From positions 1 to 6,626 of the forward strand of contig CAYFQK010000195.1 of NCBI GenBank assembly GCA_964345255.1: a DNA stretch of 6,626 bases. The letters are read 5' to 3'. The notes below the pieces were generated by a model that saw only the letters and a program-made list of their open reading frames with translations, searched no databases and was not told where the DNA came from. The DNA comes from JAIPAH01 sp964345255 (lineage in GTDB: Bacteria; Bacteroidota; Bacteroidia; Bacteroidales; JAIPAH01). Below, piece by piece: positions 1 to 5,298 of this stretch; position 1 is the first letter of the stretch, and every line of letters begins with the position of its first letter. The position numbers and the translations under genes were made by a program.

Positions 1-3
1 AGC

Positions 4-16
4 ACAATAGTATTGT
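4..16. promoter_or_regulatory. Perfect 6-bp-arm palindrome overlapping a possible -7 box
   Basis: ACAATA-G-TATTGT is a perfect inverted repeat with a one-base centre. Bases 9-15 onward also give a near-match to the Bacteroidota -7 element TAnnTTTG (TAGTATTG, one mismatch), about 50 nt before the start codon at 67. It could be an operator for the AlbA-type gene or chance in AT-rich DNA. The -33 region would lie at or beyond the window edge, so the promoter cannot be confirmed. Confidence 0.2.
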
Positions 17-66
17 TTCATTCGGTCTTTATTAAATTCTATATGGGTGTTACGGAGATAAAATAA

Positions 67-2133
67 ATGGCACTACCGGTTAACATAGAAAAGCTGATAA
101 GCGGCAAAACCGTAGAGTGGGAGCGGCTCGAATTTAAGAAGAGCTGGAATCCCGAAGCGGTAATGCACACTATGTGTGCTTTTGCCAATGACATTAACGA
201 CTGGGATGGCGGATACATCATTATTGGCATAGCAGAAGATAACGGAAGGCCGGTTTTACCACCAGAAGGCTTGGAACCAGAACAACTGGATAGCATCCAA
301 AAGAAAGTGATTGAGCTGTGCAATAGACATATGCAACCCCATTACCGTCCCATCATTGAGCCTGAAGCGTATGAGGGAAAAAATATCCTGATACTGTGGT
401 GTCCGGCTGGTGATATGCGGCCTTACAATGTGCCGAAAAATCTGGGAAAAGAAATCAAGAACAAATTGTCTTATATCCGTTCAGGCTCTAATTCTATTGA
501 GGCTAAAGGGGAAAATCTGCGGCAGTTGCAGGAACTAACGGCGCGCACCCCTTTCGATGACCGCGTTAACCAGAAAGCTACACTCAATGATTTGGATTTG
601 GGTTTGATACGGGAATACCTGCAGGAAATCAAAAGCAGGCTGTTTGATGAAAGCCATAGCATGCCTTTTAAGGACTTATGCAGGCAAATGCATATCGTTA
701 AAGGAGGAAGCGAATCACTGAGGCCGGTGAATGTGGGATTGATGTTTTTTAATCCAAAACCTGAACGTTTCTTTAACTATGCTTGGATAGAAATGGCCAT
801 TCATAAAGATGAATCCGGCAGAAACTTTGTTGAAAAGACGTTTAAAGGACCTTTGAATCGTCAGCTAACGGATGCACTGGATTATATTCGAAACAACATT
901 ATTGAGGAAGAAGTAAAAAAATCCAGCCATAAAGCCGAAGCTGACCGTTTTTATAATTATCCGTATGAAGCTGTGGAAGAAGTACTTTCCAATGCCGTTT
1001 ATCACAAAGGTTATGACCAGGGTAATCCCATCGAAGTGCAGATATTCCCCCGTGAATCCATAGAAGTGCTGAGTTATCCCGGGCCCGTACCTCCCATCGA
1101 TAACCAAATGCTTCAGCTCCGGAGAGTAACCGCAAGACACTACCGAAACAGGCGCATCGGAGAGTTTCTTAAAGAATTGGATTTAACCGAAGGAAAGGCG
1201 ACCGGATTTCCGGTCATAAGAAATGCCATGAAAAACAATGGTTCACCGGAACCGGAGTTTTTTACCGATGAAGAACGCACCATCTTTCAGGCAGCACTGA
1301 AAATCCATCCCTGGTTTACGCAACAGCATCCTGAAAACAGGAAGCACGGGAAAATCCACATTTCATCAAAAGACTGGAACATTCAATCGCTGGAAGATGT
1401 GGATGCTTTGCTTGAATATCTGTTGAAAGAAATTTATGACCAAGTTAGAGCCATTGATAAATCATTTCAGACAGCTAGTAATCAGGAAGGTGAAAACTCG
1501 GGAGCCATAGGTGGAACCAAAGAAGGAACCATAGATAAGTCAAAAAGTGACCAAGTTGATGGTGAAAAAAATGATGGAGATATAGTTAGAGATATAGTGG
1601 GAGATGTAGTTAGAGATATTTATAGCGCAGATAATGAAGGAGATAAAGAAGAGCTTAAAGGTGTTAGAGATAACATTGGTGATATAGATAATGATATAGA
1701 TAGTGATATAGCTGATGCTGCCAATGAGTTAGATAATCAGGATAATATAAGCGTGATTAATTACCGTATTAAAAAAGATGATATAGTTGAAGGAATACTT
1801 AGTTACTTTAGAGGTAACCAAGTTCATCTTCTTGATATTGAATTAGATGATGATGTTTTTAATCAACTTAGTTACCAAGTAAGTAACCAAGTTGGTATTT
1901 ATGTTTATAAGATTTTATCTTATTGTAGAAATATTAAAAAACGTAAAGATATTTTAGAAACACTTTTAGGAATTTCTAATCAAACAAAAAACTATAACAA
2001 ACATATTAAATCACTCATTGATTTGGGTTTGTTGCTGCCGTTTAAACAAAGGCAAACAAGCAGCAAACAATCCTATCAAACATCTACCAAAGGCAAAATC
2101 TTATTATTGATAATGACCAAAGAACATGATTAA
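67..2133 (+). CDS. Schlafen AlbA_2 / GHKL ATP-binding protein with C-terminal winged helix
   Basis: This is a COG2865-like protein of 688 residues. Residues about 15-155 form an AlbA_2 (divergent AAA-4/Schlafen) domain, with E17 and E22 near the start, then the strand 'GGYIIIGIAEDNG' at 48-60. Residues about 295-400 resemble the HATPase_c_4 region: 'EEVLSNAVYHKG' with N309 as the likely ATP/Mg ligand, and the glycine turn 'EGKATGFP' at 375-382. Residues about 470-610 are a repetitive acidic linker, and 611-688 a winged helix ('ILETLLGISNQTKNYNKHI'). The ATG at 67 follows GGAG at 54-57. Family members are proposed nucleic-acid-binding or regulatory ATPases, and many sit in defence islands; the precise function is unknown. 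Its stop overlaps the start of a PglZ-like fragment by 8 bp, which suggests it was the gene before pglZ in a BREX operon. The 3' third is much richer in AT than the 5' two thirds. Confidence 0.85.
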   Translation: MALPVNIEKLISGKTVEWERLEFKKSWNPEAVMHTMCAFANDINDWDGGYIIIGIAEDNGRPVLPPEGLEPEQLDSIQKKVIELCNRHMQPHYRPIIEPEAYEGKNILILWCPAGDMRPYNVPKNLGKEIKNKLSYIRSGSNSIEAKGENLRQLQELTARTPFDDRVNQKATLNDLDLGLIREYLQEIKSRLFDESHSMPFKDLCRQMHIVKGGSESLRPVNVGLMFFNPKPERFFNYAWIEMAIHKDESGRNFVEKTFKGPLNRQLTDALDYIRNNIIEEEVKKSSHKAEADRFYNYPYEAVEEVLSNAVYHKGYDQGNPIEVQIFPRESIEVLSYPGPVPPIDNQMLQLRRVTARHYRNRRIGEFLKELDLTEGKATGFPVIRNAMKNNGSPEPEFFTDEERTIFQAALKIHPWFTQQHPENRKHGKIHISSKDWNIQSLEDVDALLEYLLKEIYDQVRAIDKSFQTASNQEGENSGAIGGTKEGTIDKSKSDQVDGEKNDGDIVRDIVGDVVRDIYSADNEGDKEELKGVRDNIGDIDNDIDSDIADAANELDNQDNISVINYRIKKDDIVEGILSYFRGNQVHLLDIELDDDVFNQLSYQVSNQVGIYVYKILSYCRNIKKRKDILETLLGISNQTKNYNKHIKSLIDLGLLLPFKQRQTSSKQSYQTSTKGKILLLIMTKEHD
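1576..1619 (+). repeat. Two in-frame 24-bp repeats in the AlbA-protein linker
   Basis: A 20-base unit at 1576-1595 recurs with one difference at 1600-1619 (GGAGAT[A/G]TAGTTAGAGATAT), a period of 24 bp. It encodes GDIVRDIV followed by GDVVRDIY (residues 504-519). Related short units follow (GDIDNDIDSDI, residues 538-548), and 'YQVSNQV' (603-609) leads into the winged helix. Comparable V-periodic linkers, such as TPEVTPEV or DQVSDQV, are familiar in front of the winged helix in this protein family, so this is a variable-length hinge rather than a foreign insertion. Confidence 0.7.
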
Positions 2134-2203
2134 AGAAAAGATTCAACATATATTTCGTCAGTATCCCGAAACACGCATTGTTTTTTTCTGTGACCCCGGA
2201 TAA
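2126..2203 (+). pseudogene. pglZ: Truncated 5' end of a BREX pglZ-like gene
   Basis: An ATG at 2126 inside the last codons of the upstream gene opens a 25-codon frame that stops at 2201-2203. It begins MIKEKIQHIF and ends RIVFFCDPG. This resembles the N-terminus of PglZ proteins, where a short helix is followed by a hydrophobic strand of the type RIVFWYDP or VLFFFDP. Intact PglZ proteins are several hundred residues long and carry an alkaline-phosphatase-superfamily domain; all of that is missing here. The 8-bp overlap with the upstream stop is typical of a translationally coupled operon gene, which argues that this was a real start. The match is from recall over a short stretch, so it could still be a chance resemblance. 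Confidence 0.5.
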
Positions 2204-2369
2204 AAACTACTGCGATGAGTTTAACCGGCAGAAGTACCTCGACATTGCCCGGCAATTAACCATAAAGCCCAAAACCGCTGAAGACTATATCAAAAAGTTT
2301 TCCGGCGCCGGACTCATCCACCACCCCGACCATAACCGGTATGTTAAGAGCAGTAAATCGGAAGAATAG
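2178..2369 (+). pseudogene. C-terminal winged-helix remnant of a DUF3987-type mobile-element protein
   Basis: In the frame ending at 2369, from about 2199 onward, the protein reads DEFNRQKYLDIARQL, then KTAEDYIKKF, then AGLIHHPDHNRYVK. This is a compact winged helix of the kind that ends DUF3987 (primase/helicase-like) proteins on Bacteroidota mobile elements. Only the tail is present; such proteins usually run to several hundred residues. The first in-frame start is a TTG at 2178, but it lies in sequence that also encodes the PglZ-like fragment in another frame, so this is unlikely to be the true start. Base composition rises from the AT-rich end of the AlbA gene to roughly balanced GC here, consistent with a different origin. 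A genuine 63-residue HTH protein is the alternative. Confidence 0.5.
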
Positions 2370-2395
2370 GAAATTCAGGATTCACATGAAATGCC

Positions 2396-2428
2396 AAAAC
2401 GCTGCTAACCATAGGATCGCAGCGTTTT
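2396..2428 (+). terminator. 10-bp inverted repeat hairpin, probable terminator
   Basis: AAAACGCTGC (2396-2405) and GCAGCGTTTT (2419-2428) are perfect inverted repeats around a 13-nt loop. The run of T lies inside the right arm and the run of A inside the left arm, so it could end transcription from either side. It lies 27 nt after the DUF3987-like remnant's stop and would close the left-hand transcript. Confidence 0.6.
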
Positions 2429-2513
2429 CGGTGTTTCCTGGGTTTTCTGGATATGGTTTTTGAGGAATGATTTTCAGGAAATATGAAAGAGTAAATCCTG
2501 AGGTACTCAACCT

Positions 2514-2576
2514 TTATTTGATTCCCCCAATCAGTTCTTTCAAAGCCTCCGGCTGCTTTAAATTATAGTCGTAGAA
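2514..2576 (-). pseudogene. Possible C-terminal tail of a lost minus-strand gene
   Basis: On the minus strand, 20 codons between an in-frame stop (2577-2579) and the stop at 2514-2516 read FYDYNLKQPEALKELIGGIK. The composition (PEALKELI, a short amphipathic helix then stop) looks like the end of a real protein rather than noise, but the frame is closed upstream and I do not recognise the family. A recombinase or another island gene beside ssrA is conceivable. Equally it may be chance, since open stretches of this length are common. Confidence 0.2.
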
Positions 2577-2591
2577 TTAATAATTCATATT

Positions 2592-2611
2592 GAAAAAGCC
2601 CTTTCGGGCTT
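2592..2611 (-). terminator. Rho-independent terminator on the minus strand, probably for ssrA
   Basis: Read on the minus strand, AAGCCC-GAAA-GGGCTT forms a 6-bp stem closed by a stable GAAA tetraloop and runs into TTTTTC when the stem's last bases are included. On the plus strand no T run follows, so the direction is clear. It lies about 124 nt beyond the mature tmRNA 3' end and is the best candidate for ending the ssrA precursor transcript. Confidence 0.75.
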
Positions 2612-2734
2612 GTCGAACGCTAATTTAAAATGACTGAGCTTAAGGGAAGCTTACATTGTAAAGTATTGGAAAGGATAATGACTATAAATTCAACACCCCA
2701 CCTTCACGAATAAATCCGCTTTGGCGGGCTAAAG

Positions 2735-3105
2735 TGGAGCTGCCGGGAGTCGAACCCGGGTCCAAACAAGCAGCAGAATTGGTTTCTACATGCTTAGTCT
2801 TTCATTATTTGTCGGGAACCGGCTGGCGAAAGACCAACCGACCGATTCCTTATCCCCTTTATTTCACAACGACATCGGGGAGTGTGCCGTTGCTAAGCCA
2901 GGCATCGTATGATACTCCGGCCGGGACGCAGCCAGGCGTAGCCTCCCGGGGAGCAGTTAGGGACGTAGTCTCTAGACTACGCTGCTAACGCGTAATTGTT
3001 GTTGTTGCCAGTTAAATTGGCGTTGTGAGTTGTTTTTGCGGACTAACGCACAACGTCCGGCATGCTTGCAATTCCCCTCGCTTGCTGTCAAAACCAATCA
3101 GCCCC
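2735..3105 (-). ncRNA. ssrA: Transfer-messenger RNA (tmRNA)
   Basis: tmRNA rescues stalled ribosomes together with SmpB and tags the unfinished protein for proteolysis. On the minus strand the 5' end GGGGCTG (3105-3099) pairs with CAGCTCC near the 3' end, forming the 7-bp acceptor stem, followed by the discriminator A at 2735. The T arm is CCGGG-TTCGACT-CCCGG (2759-2743), with the 7-nt TTCGACT loop. The terminal CCA is not encoded (the genome reads CTT next), so it must be added after transcription. The length of 371 nt is normal for a one-piece tmRNA. The tag reading frame lies at 3009-2977. The 3' end faces the accessory block at 1-2734, and ssrA 3' ends are well-known island insertion sites. 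A 4-bp-stem hairpin at 2716-2727 lies just beyond the 3' end and may help processing. Confidence 0.95.
2977..3009 (-). other. tmRNA proteolysis-tag reading frame, GNNNNYALAA
   Basis: Read on the minus strand, GGC AAC AAC AAC AAT TAC GCG TTA GCA GCG TAG encodes GNNNNYALAA and a stop. The YALAA end is the ClpXP/ClpAP-type degron seen in Bacteroidota tags; the remembered relatives are GETNYALAA and GENNYALAA. The Gly resume codon fits that pattern. Here four Asn codons, three of them an AAC triplet repeat, replace the Glu-containing segment, giving one extra residue and no acidic residue. Confidence 0.85.
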
Positions 3106-3111
3106 ATATTT

Positions 3112-3145
3112 CAAAGAACTTCCTTTCTAAAAAGGCCTGCAAAAA
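3112..3145 (-). promoter_or_regulatory. Bacteroidota-type promoter of ssrA
   Basis: On the minus strand, TTTTTG (3145-3140) as the -33 box is followed after 20 nt by GTTCTTTG (3119-3112), a match to TAnnTTTG in the TTTG half only. The TTTG ends 7 nt before the tmRNA 5' base at 3105. This is the usual spacing in this phylum and would let transcription begin at or near the mature 5' end. Confidence 0.6.
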
Positions 3146-3216
3146 TAATGCAAAAAAACCACAATGTAAAGGGAAATCTTTGTGTGACTCCTCTCGAAAC
3201 AAACCTCAGGCATTAA

Positions 3217-3373
3217 CAAAATACCAAACAGCAAGCACCAAATTTCAACTAATTCTCAAAATATAAAAACCAAATGACTGATGCATTATCTACCCGAATC
3301 CGTGTTTGGTATTTGGGCATTGAAAATTGGGATTTGTTTGAAATTTGATTGGGATTTGGGGTTTGAAATTTGA
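3217..3373. repeat. TG-rich intergenic repeat mosaic in opposite orientations
   Basis: AAATACCAAAC (3219-3229) is the exact inverse of GTTTGGTATTT (3304-3314). CAAATTTCAA (3239-3248) is the exact inverse of TTGAAATTTG at 3338-3347 and again at 3363-3372. The two right-hand copies are 25 bp apart and extend to a 12-bp direct repeat, TTTGAAATTTGA. The pairings are not nested, so this is not one hairpin; it looks like two repeat copies facing opposite ways. Similar TTTGG/ATTTG-type strings occur between genes in Bacteroidota, as far as I recall. Confidence 0.55.
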
Positions 3374-3399
3374 ATTTTTTACCCGTTTTTTCTTCACTC

Positions 3400-3429
3400 A
3401 CCGATAAATCTCTCCCTTTTACCGAATTG
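3400..3429 (+). promoter_or_regulatory. Two ACCGA half-sites 21 bp apart, candidate LytTR binding site
   Basis: ACCGATAAA (3400-3408) and ACCGAATTG (3421-3429) are direct repeats with a 21-bp period, directly upstream of the operon's -33 region. LytTR-domain regulators bind pairs of about 9-bp direct repeats spaced by about 12 bp, the same period. The base match to the general LytTR consensus is only partial. A third CCG string at 3383-3385 is out of phase. The operon encodes a LytTR regulator, so autoregulation is plausible. Confidence 0.3.
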
Positions 3430-3432
3430 TTG

Positions 3433-3463
3433 TTTACTTACATTGGCGACATCCGTAGTTTTG
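3433..3463 (+). promoter_or_regulatory. Bacteroidota-type promoter of the LiaF-like/kinase/regulator operon
   Basis: TAGTTTTG (3456-3463) is a perfect match to the -7 element TAnnTTTG. TTTA at 3433-3436 sits 19 nt upstream as an approximate -33 box (3 of 4 bases). Transcription should start near 3470, leaving an AT-rich leader of about 20 nt without a Shine-Dalgarno sequence, as is common in this phylum. Confidence 0.65.
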
Positions 3464-3491
3464 TTTCAAATTAATTAAAAATCAAAATACA

Positions 3492-4214
3492 ATGAAAGAT
3501 CACGGAAGTAAATCAAAATTATTAATGGGCCTTTTTATCGTATTGGCCGGATTCCTGTTTCTGTTCAATCGCCTGGGCGTGCTAGGCGATACGTTTGCGG
3601 ATATCGTATTTTCATGGCAAATGCTTTTACTGGCTATCGGAATTATTGCAGTGGGTAGCTATGTGAAAAATGTGATTGGCTGGTTACTGATTTTTGTGGG
3701 GGGTGGATTCCTTCTTGCTGACATTGCCGGCTTTTCGGCAGGTTTTCATGAAGTCTTCTGGCCGGCTATTGTTATCATTATCGGAGTGGCGATCATCCTT
3801 AAAAGCTCCAACCGCTCTTTTTTTCACGGTAAGTGGCAAAAAAATGCAAACTACCTCTCGGAGGTGAAAAATGATGAGGAGTTTGAAGATGTGGCCATTT
3901 TCGGGGGAGGCGACAAAAGTTACAGCCTGAAAAACTTACGTTCAGGAAAAATAGTGGCTATCTTTGGAGGCTCGGAGATAGATTTCAGTGAGACCGGTAT
4001 ATCGGACGAGGGGGCCGTAATTGAAGTCTTTTACATGTTTGGAGGTTCCACCCTTTGGGTGCCCGCCGATTGGAATGTGAAGACGGATGTGGTTTCTATC
4101 TTTGGCGGATTCGAAGAAAAGCGTCATCCGACCAAAACACCATCCGAAGACGGAAAAAAAGTGTACGTCAAAGGAATGGCCTTGTTTGGAGGAGGTGAAA
4201 TAAAACGGTTGTAA
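3492..4214 (+). CDS. LiaF-like membrane protein with C-terminal toastrack-type domain
   Basis: The 240-residue protein has four hydrophobic helices (about residues 9-26, 43-58, 60-78 and 87-104). After a short charged stretch comes a soluble C-terminal domain with five FGG turns: AIFGGG (135-140), AIFGGSEIDF (156-165), YMFGGSTLWVP (181-191), SIFGG (202-206) and ALFGGGEIKR (230-239). This periodic FGG pattern is typical of the LiaF C-terminal (DUF2154) beta-helical domains. In Firmicutes, LiaF keeps the LiaS kinase inactive until the envelope is stressed. Here it starts a three-gene operon with a kinase and regulator, so a similar sensor or modulator role at the cytoplasmic membrane is likely; this is inference from context. 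No signal peptide cleavage site is evident. The ATG at 3492 fits the promoter and the start of the first helix. Confidence 0.85.
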   Translation: MKDHGSKSKLLMGLFIVLAGFLFLFNRLGVLGDTFADIVFSWQMLLLAIGIIAVGSYVKNVIGWLLIFVGGGFLLADIAGFSAGFHEVFWPAIVIIIGVAIILKSSNRSFFHGKWQKNANYLSEVKNDEEFEDVAIFGGGDKSYSLKNLRSGKIVAIFGGSEIDFSETGISDEGAVIEVFYMFGGSTLWVPADWNVKTDVVSIFGGFEEKRHPTKTPSEDGKKVYVKGMALFGGGEIKRL

Positions 4215-4215
4215 C

Positions 4216-5298
4216 ATGGCAACTCATCCTGTTCTTGGTCGCAAAGCCAACTGGATATATTACATCTTGGCATGGAGTGTCATACTGTCACTCCATGTTA
4301 TTCTTGTTTACAACTACTCGACTTTTTCGCTGAAATATGCGTTTACCGATGCCGGAATCCAGGTGGGGATGCTTGCCCTTATCGGATTGGGCACGTGGTA
4401 CCTCGTGCGCTACACCGACATGGAAATGCTGAAAAGGTCGCATGTGTTGGTTAACCTGGTTTTTGGCGGGATTACCTTGCTGCTGATTTGGTTTGTTCTG
4501 TCTTTTGGGGTGCTTTACCTTTTGTTTAAAGATGATCCGTCAGTGATCGAATACCTTAGAGAGACTTCATACTTGCGAAGCGGTATGGCCCTGGTTCTGT
4601 TTTCCATCGTGGTTTTGGTATATTATACCATTAATTACTATAATCATTTCCATGAAAAGCTCAGGACTGAGGAGCAGCTGAAAGAAAATGCGCGTGAGTT
4701 GGAACTGGCTTATTTGAGGGCTCAGATTAATCCTCACTTTCTATTTAATGCGCTGAATTCGGTTAGTTCGTTGGTTGTGATAAACCCGGATAAAGCCCAG
4801 GAAACCATAGTGGAGTTGTCGGAGTATTTGAGGCAGAACATGTTTTTAAGTCGCAAACGGTTTGTTACCGTGAAAGAAGAGCTCGAAAATATTACAAGAT
4901 ACCTGGAGATTGAGGAAATAAGATACGGAGAAAGAGTTTCAAAAACTTTTAAGATCCCCTCTGAGTGCGAAAACATGGCGTTGCCTTCCTTAATTCTTCA
5001 GCCTTTATTTGAAAATGCGGTCAAATTCGGGCTTCACGAAAGTACAGGCATACTGAAAGTTTTTCTGGATATCAGGTGCAAGGATGATTTTTTGTATATT
5101 AGGATTCAGAATAATTATGATGATAATGCGCAAACGGCTGCGGGTACGGGGAGAGGACTGGAAAATGTTAGACAGCGGCTTAGTATCATCTACCAAAGAA
5201 ACGATTTGCTGAATGTTGAAGATAAAGAAAATGAATTTGTTGTTACGCTGAAGATTCCTCAATACATTGAAGATCCGTTAAACCGACTGGAATCATGA
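4216..5298 (+). CDS. LytS-type sensor histidine kinase (PF06580)
   Basis: This is a membrane sensor kinase of 360 residues. Four predicted membrane helices lie at about residues 13-33, 45-65, 77-104 and 120-141, with little extracellular sequence. A charged coiled coil (about 145-168, 'EKLRTEEQLKENARELE') follows, then the His_kinase motif AQINPHFLFNALNSV with H174 as the phosphorylated histidine. The ATPase part has the N box QPLFENAVKFG (N267) and the glycine motif GTGRGLENVRQRL (310-322). All key residues are present, so it should be active. It starts 1 nt after the LiaF-like stop, with GGAGG about 20 nt upstream inside that gene, and it overlaps the regulator gene by 4 bp; translation is probably coupled. 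The lack of a sensor domain outside the membrane fits sensing through the LiaF-like partner or within the membrane. The exact stimulus is unknown. Confidence 0.93.
   Translation: MATHPVLGRKANWIYYILAWSVILSLHVILVYNYSTFSLKYAFTDAGIQVGMLALIGLGTWYLVRYTDMEMLKRSHVLVNLVFGGITLLLIWFVLSFGVLYLLFKDDPSVIEYLRETSYLRSGMALVLFSIVVLVYYTINYYNHFHEKLRTEEQLKENARELELAYLRAQINPHFLFNALNSVSSLVVINPDKAQETIVELSEYLRQNMFLSRKRFVTVKEELENITRYLEIEEIRYGERVSKTFKIPSECENMALPSLILQPLFENAVKFGLHESTGILKVFLDIRCKDDFLYIRIQNNYDDNAQTAAGTGRGLENVRQRLSIIYQRNDLLNVEDKENEFVVTLKIPQYIEDPLNRLES

Larger units (their letters stand above)
2370..2734. other. Gene-poor junction between the island scar and ssrA
   Basis: No convincing intact gene lies here. 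The stretch contains a 10-bp-arm hairpin (2396-2428), a possible minus-strand coding tail (2514-2576), a strong minus-strand terminator (2592-2611) and about 120 nt of unassigned sequence next to the ssrA 3' end. I saw no second copy of the ssrA 3' end that would mark an attachment-site duplication inside the window. Confidence 0.6.

Noticed and set aside
865..1140. Minus-strand frames of 78-91 codons within the AlbA-type gene
   Set aside because: They are shadows of a strongly supported plus-strand gene whose protein has recognisable domains.
1576..1720. CRISPR-like or mobile repeat array from the GATATAG repeats
   Set aside because: The repeats are in frame, keep an open reading frame, have no unique spacers, and match the variable linkers of this protein family.
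2651..2661. Inverted repeat TTACATTGTAA as an operator
   Set aside because: The arms are only 4 bp in AT-rich DNA and no gene start is nearby.
2716..2727. Hairpin CCGC/GCGG just beyond the tmRNA 3' end as the ssrA terminator
   Set aside because: The stem is only 4 bp and is followed by a weak ATTTATT tract; the hairpin at 2592-2611 with its GAAA loop and T run is far better.
2735..2760. An ordinary tRNA gene, suggested by the TTCGA-containing T arm
   Set aside because: No anticodon arm follows at tRNA distance; the matching 5' acceptor strand is 371 nt away and a tag frame lies between, so it is tmRNA.
2734..2988. Plus-strand open frame of 84 codons
   Set aside because: It lies wholly inside the tmRNA gene on the other strand; its apparent protein is an antisense reading of the RNA, including the T arm.
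3025..3266. Two overlapping plus-strand frames of 63 and 78 codons
   Set aside because: They cover the 5' part of ssrA and its promoter antisense, and their protein sequences have no domain-like features.
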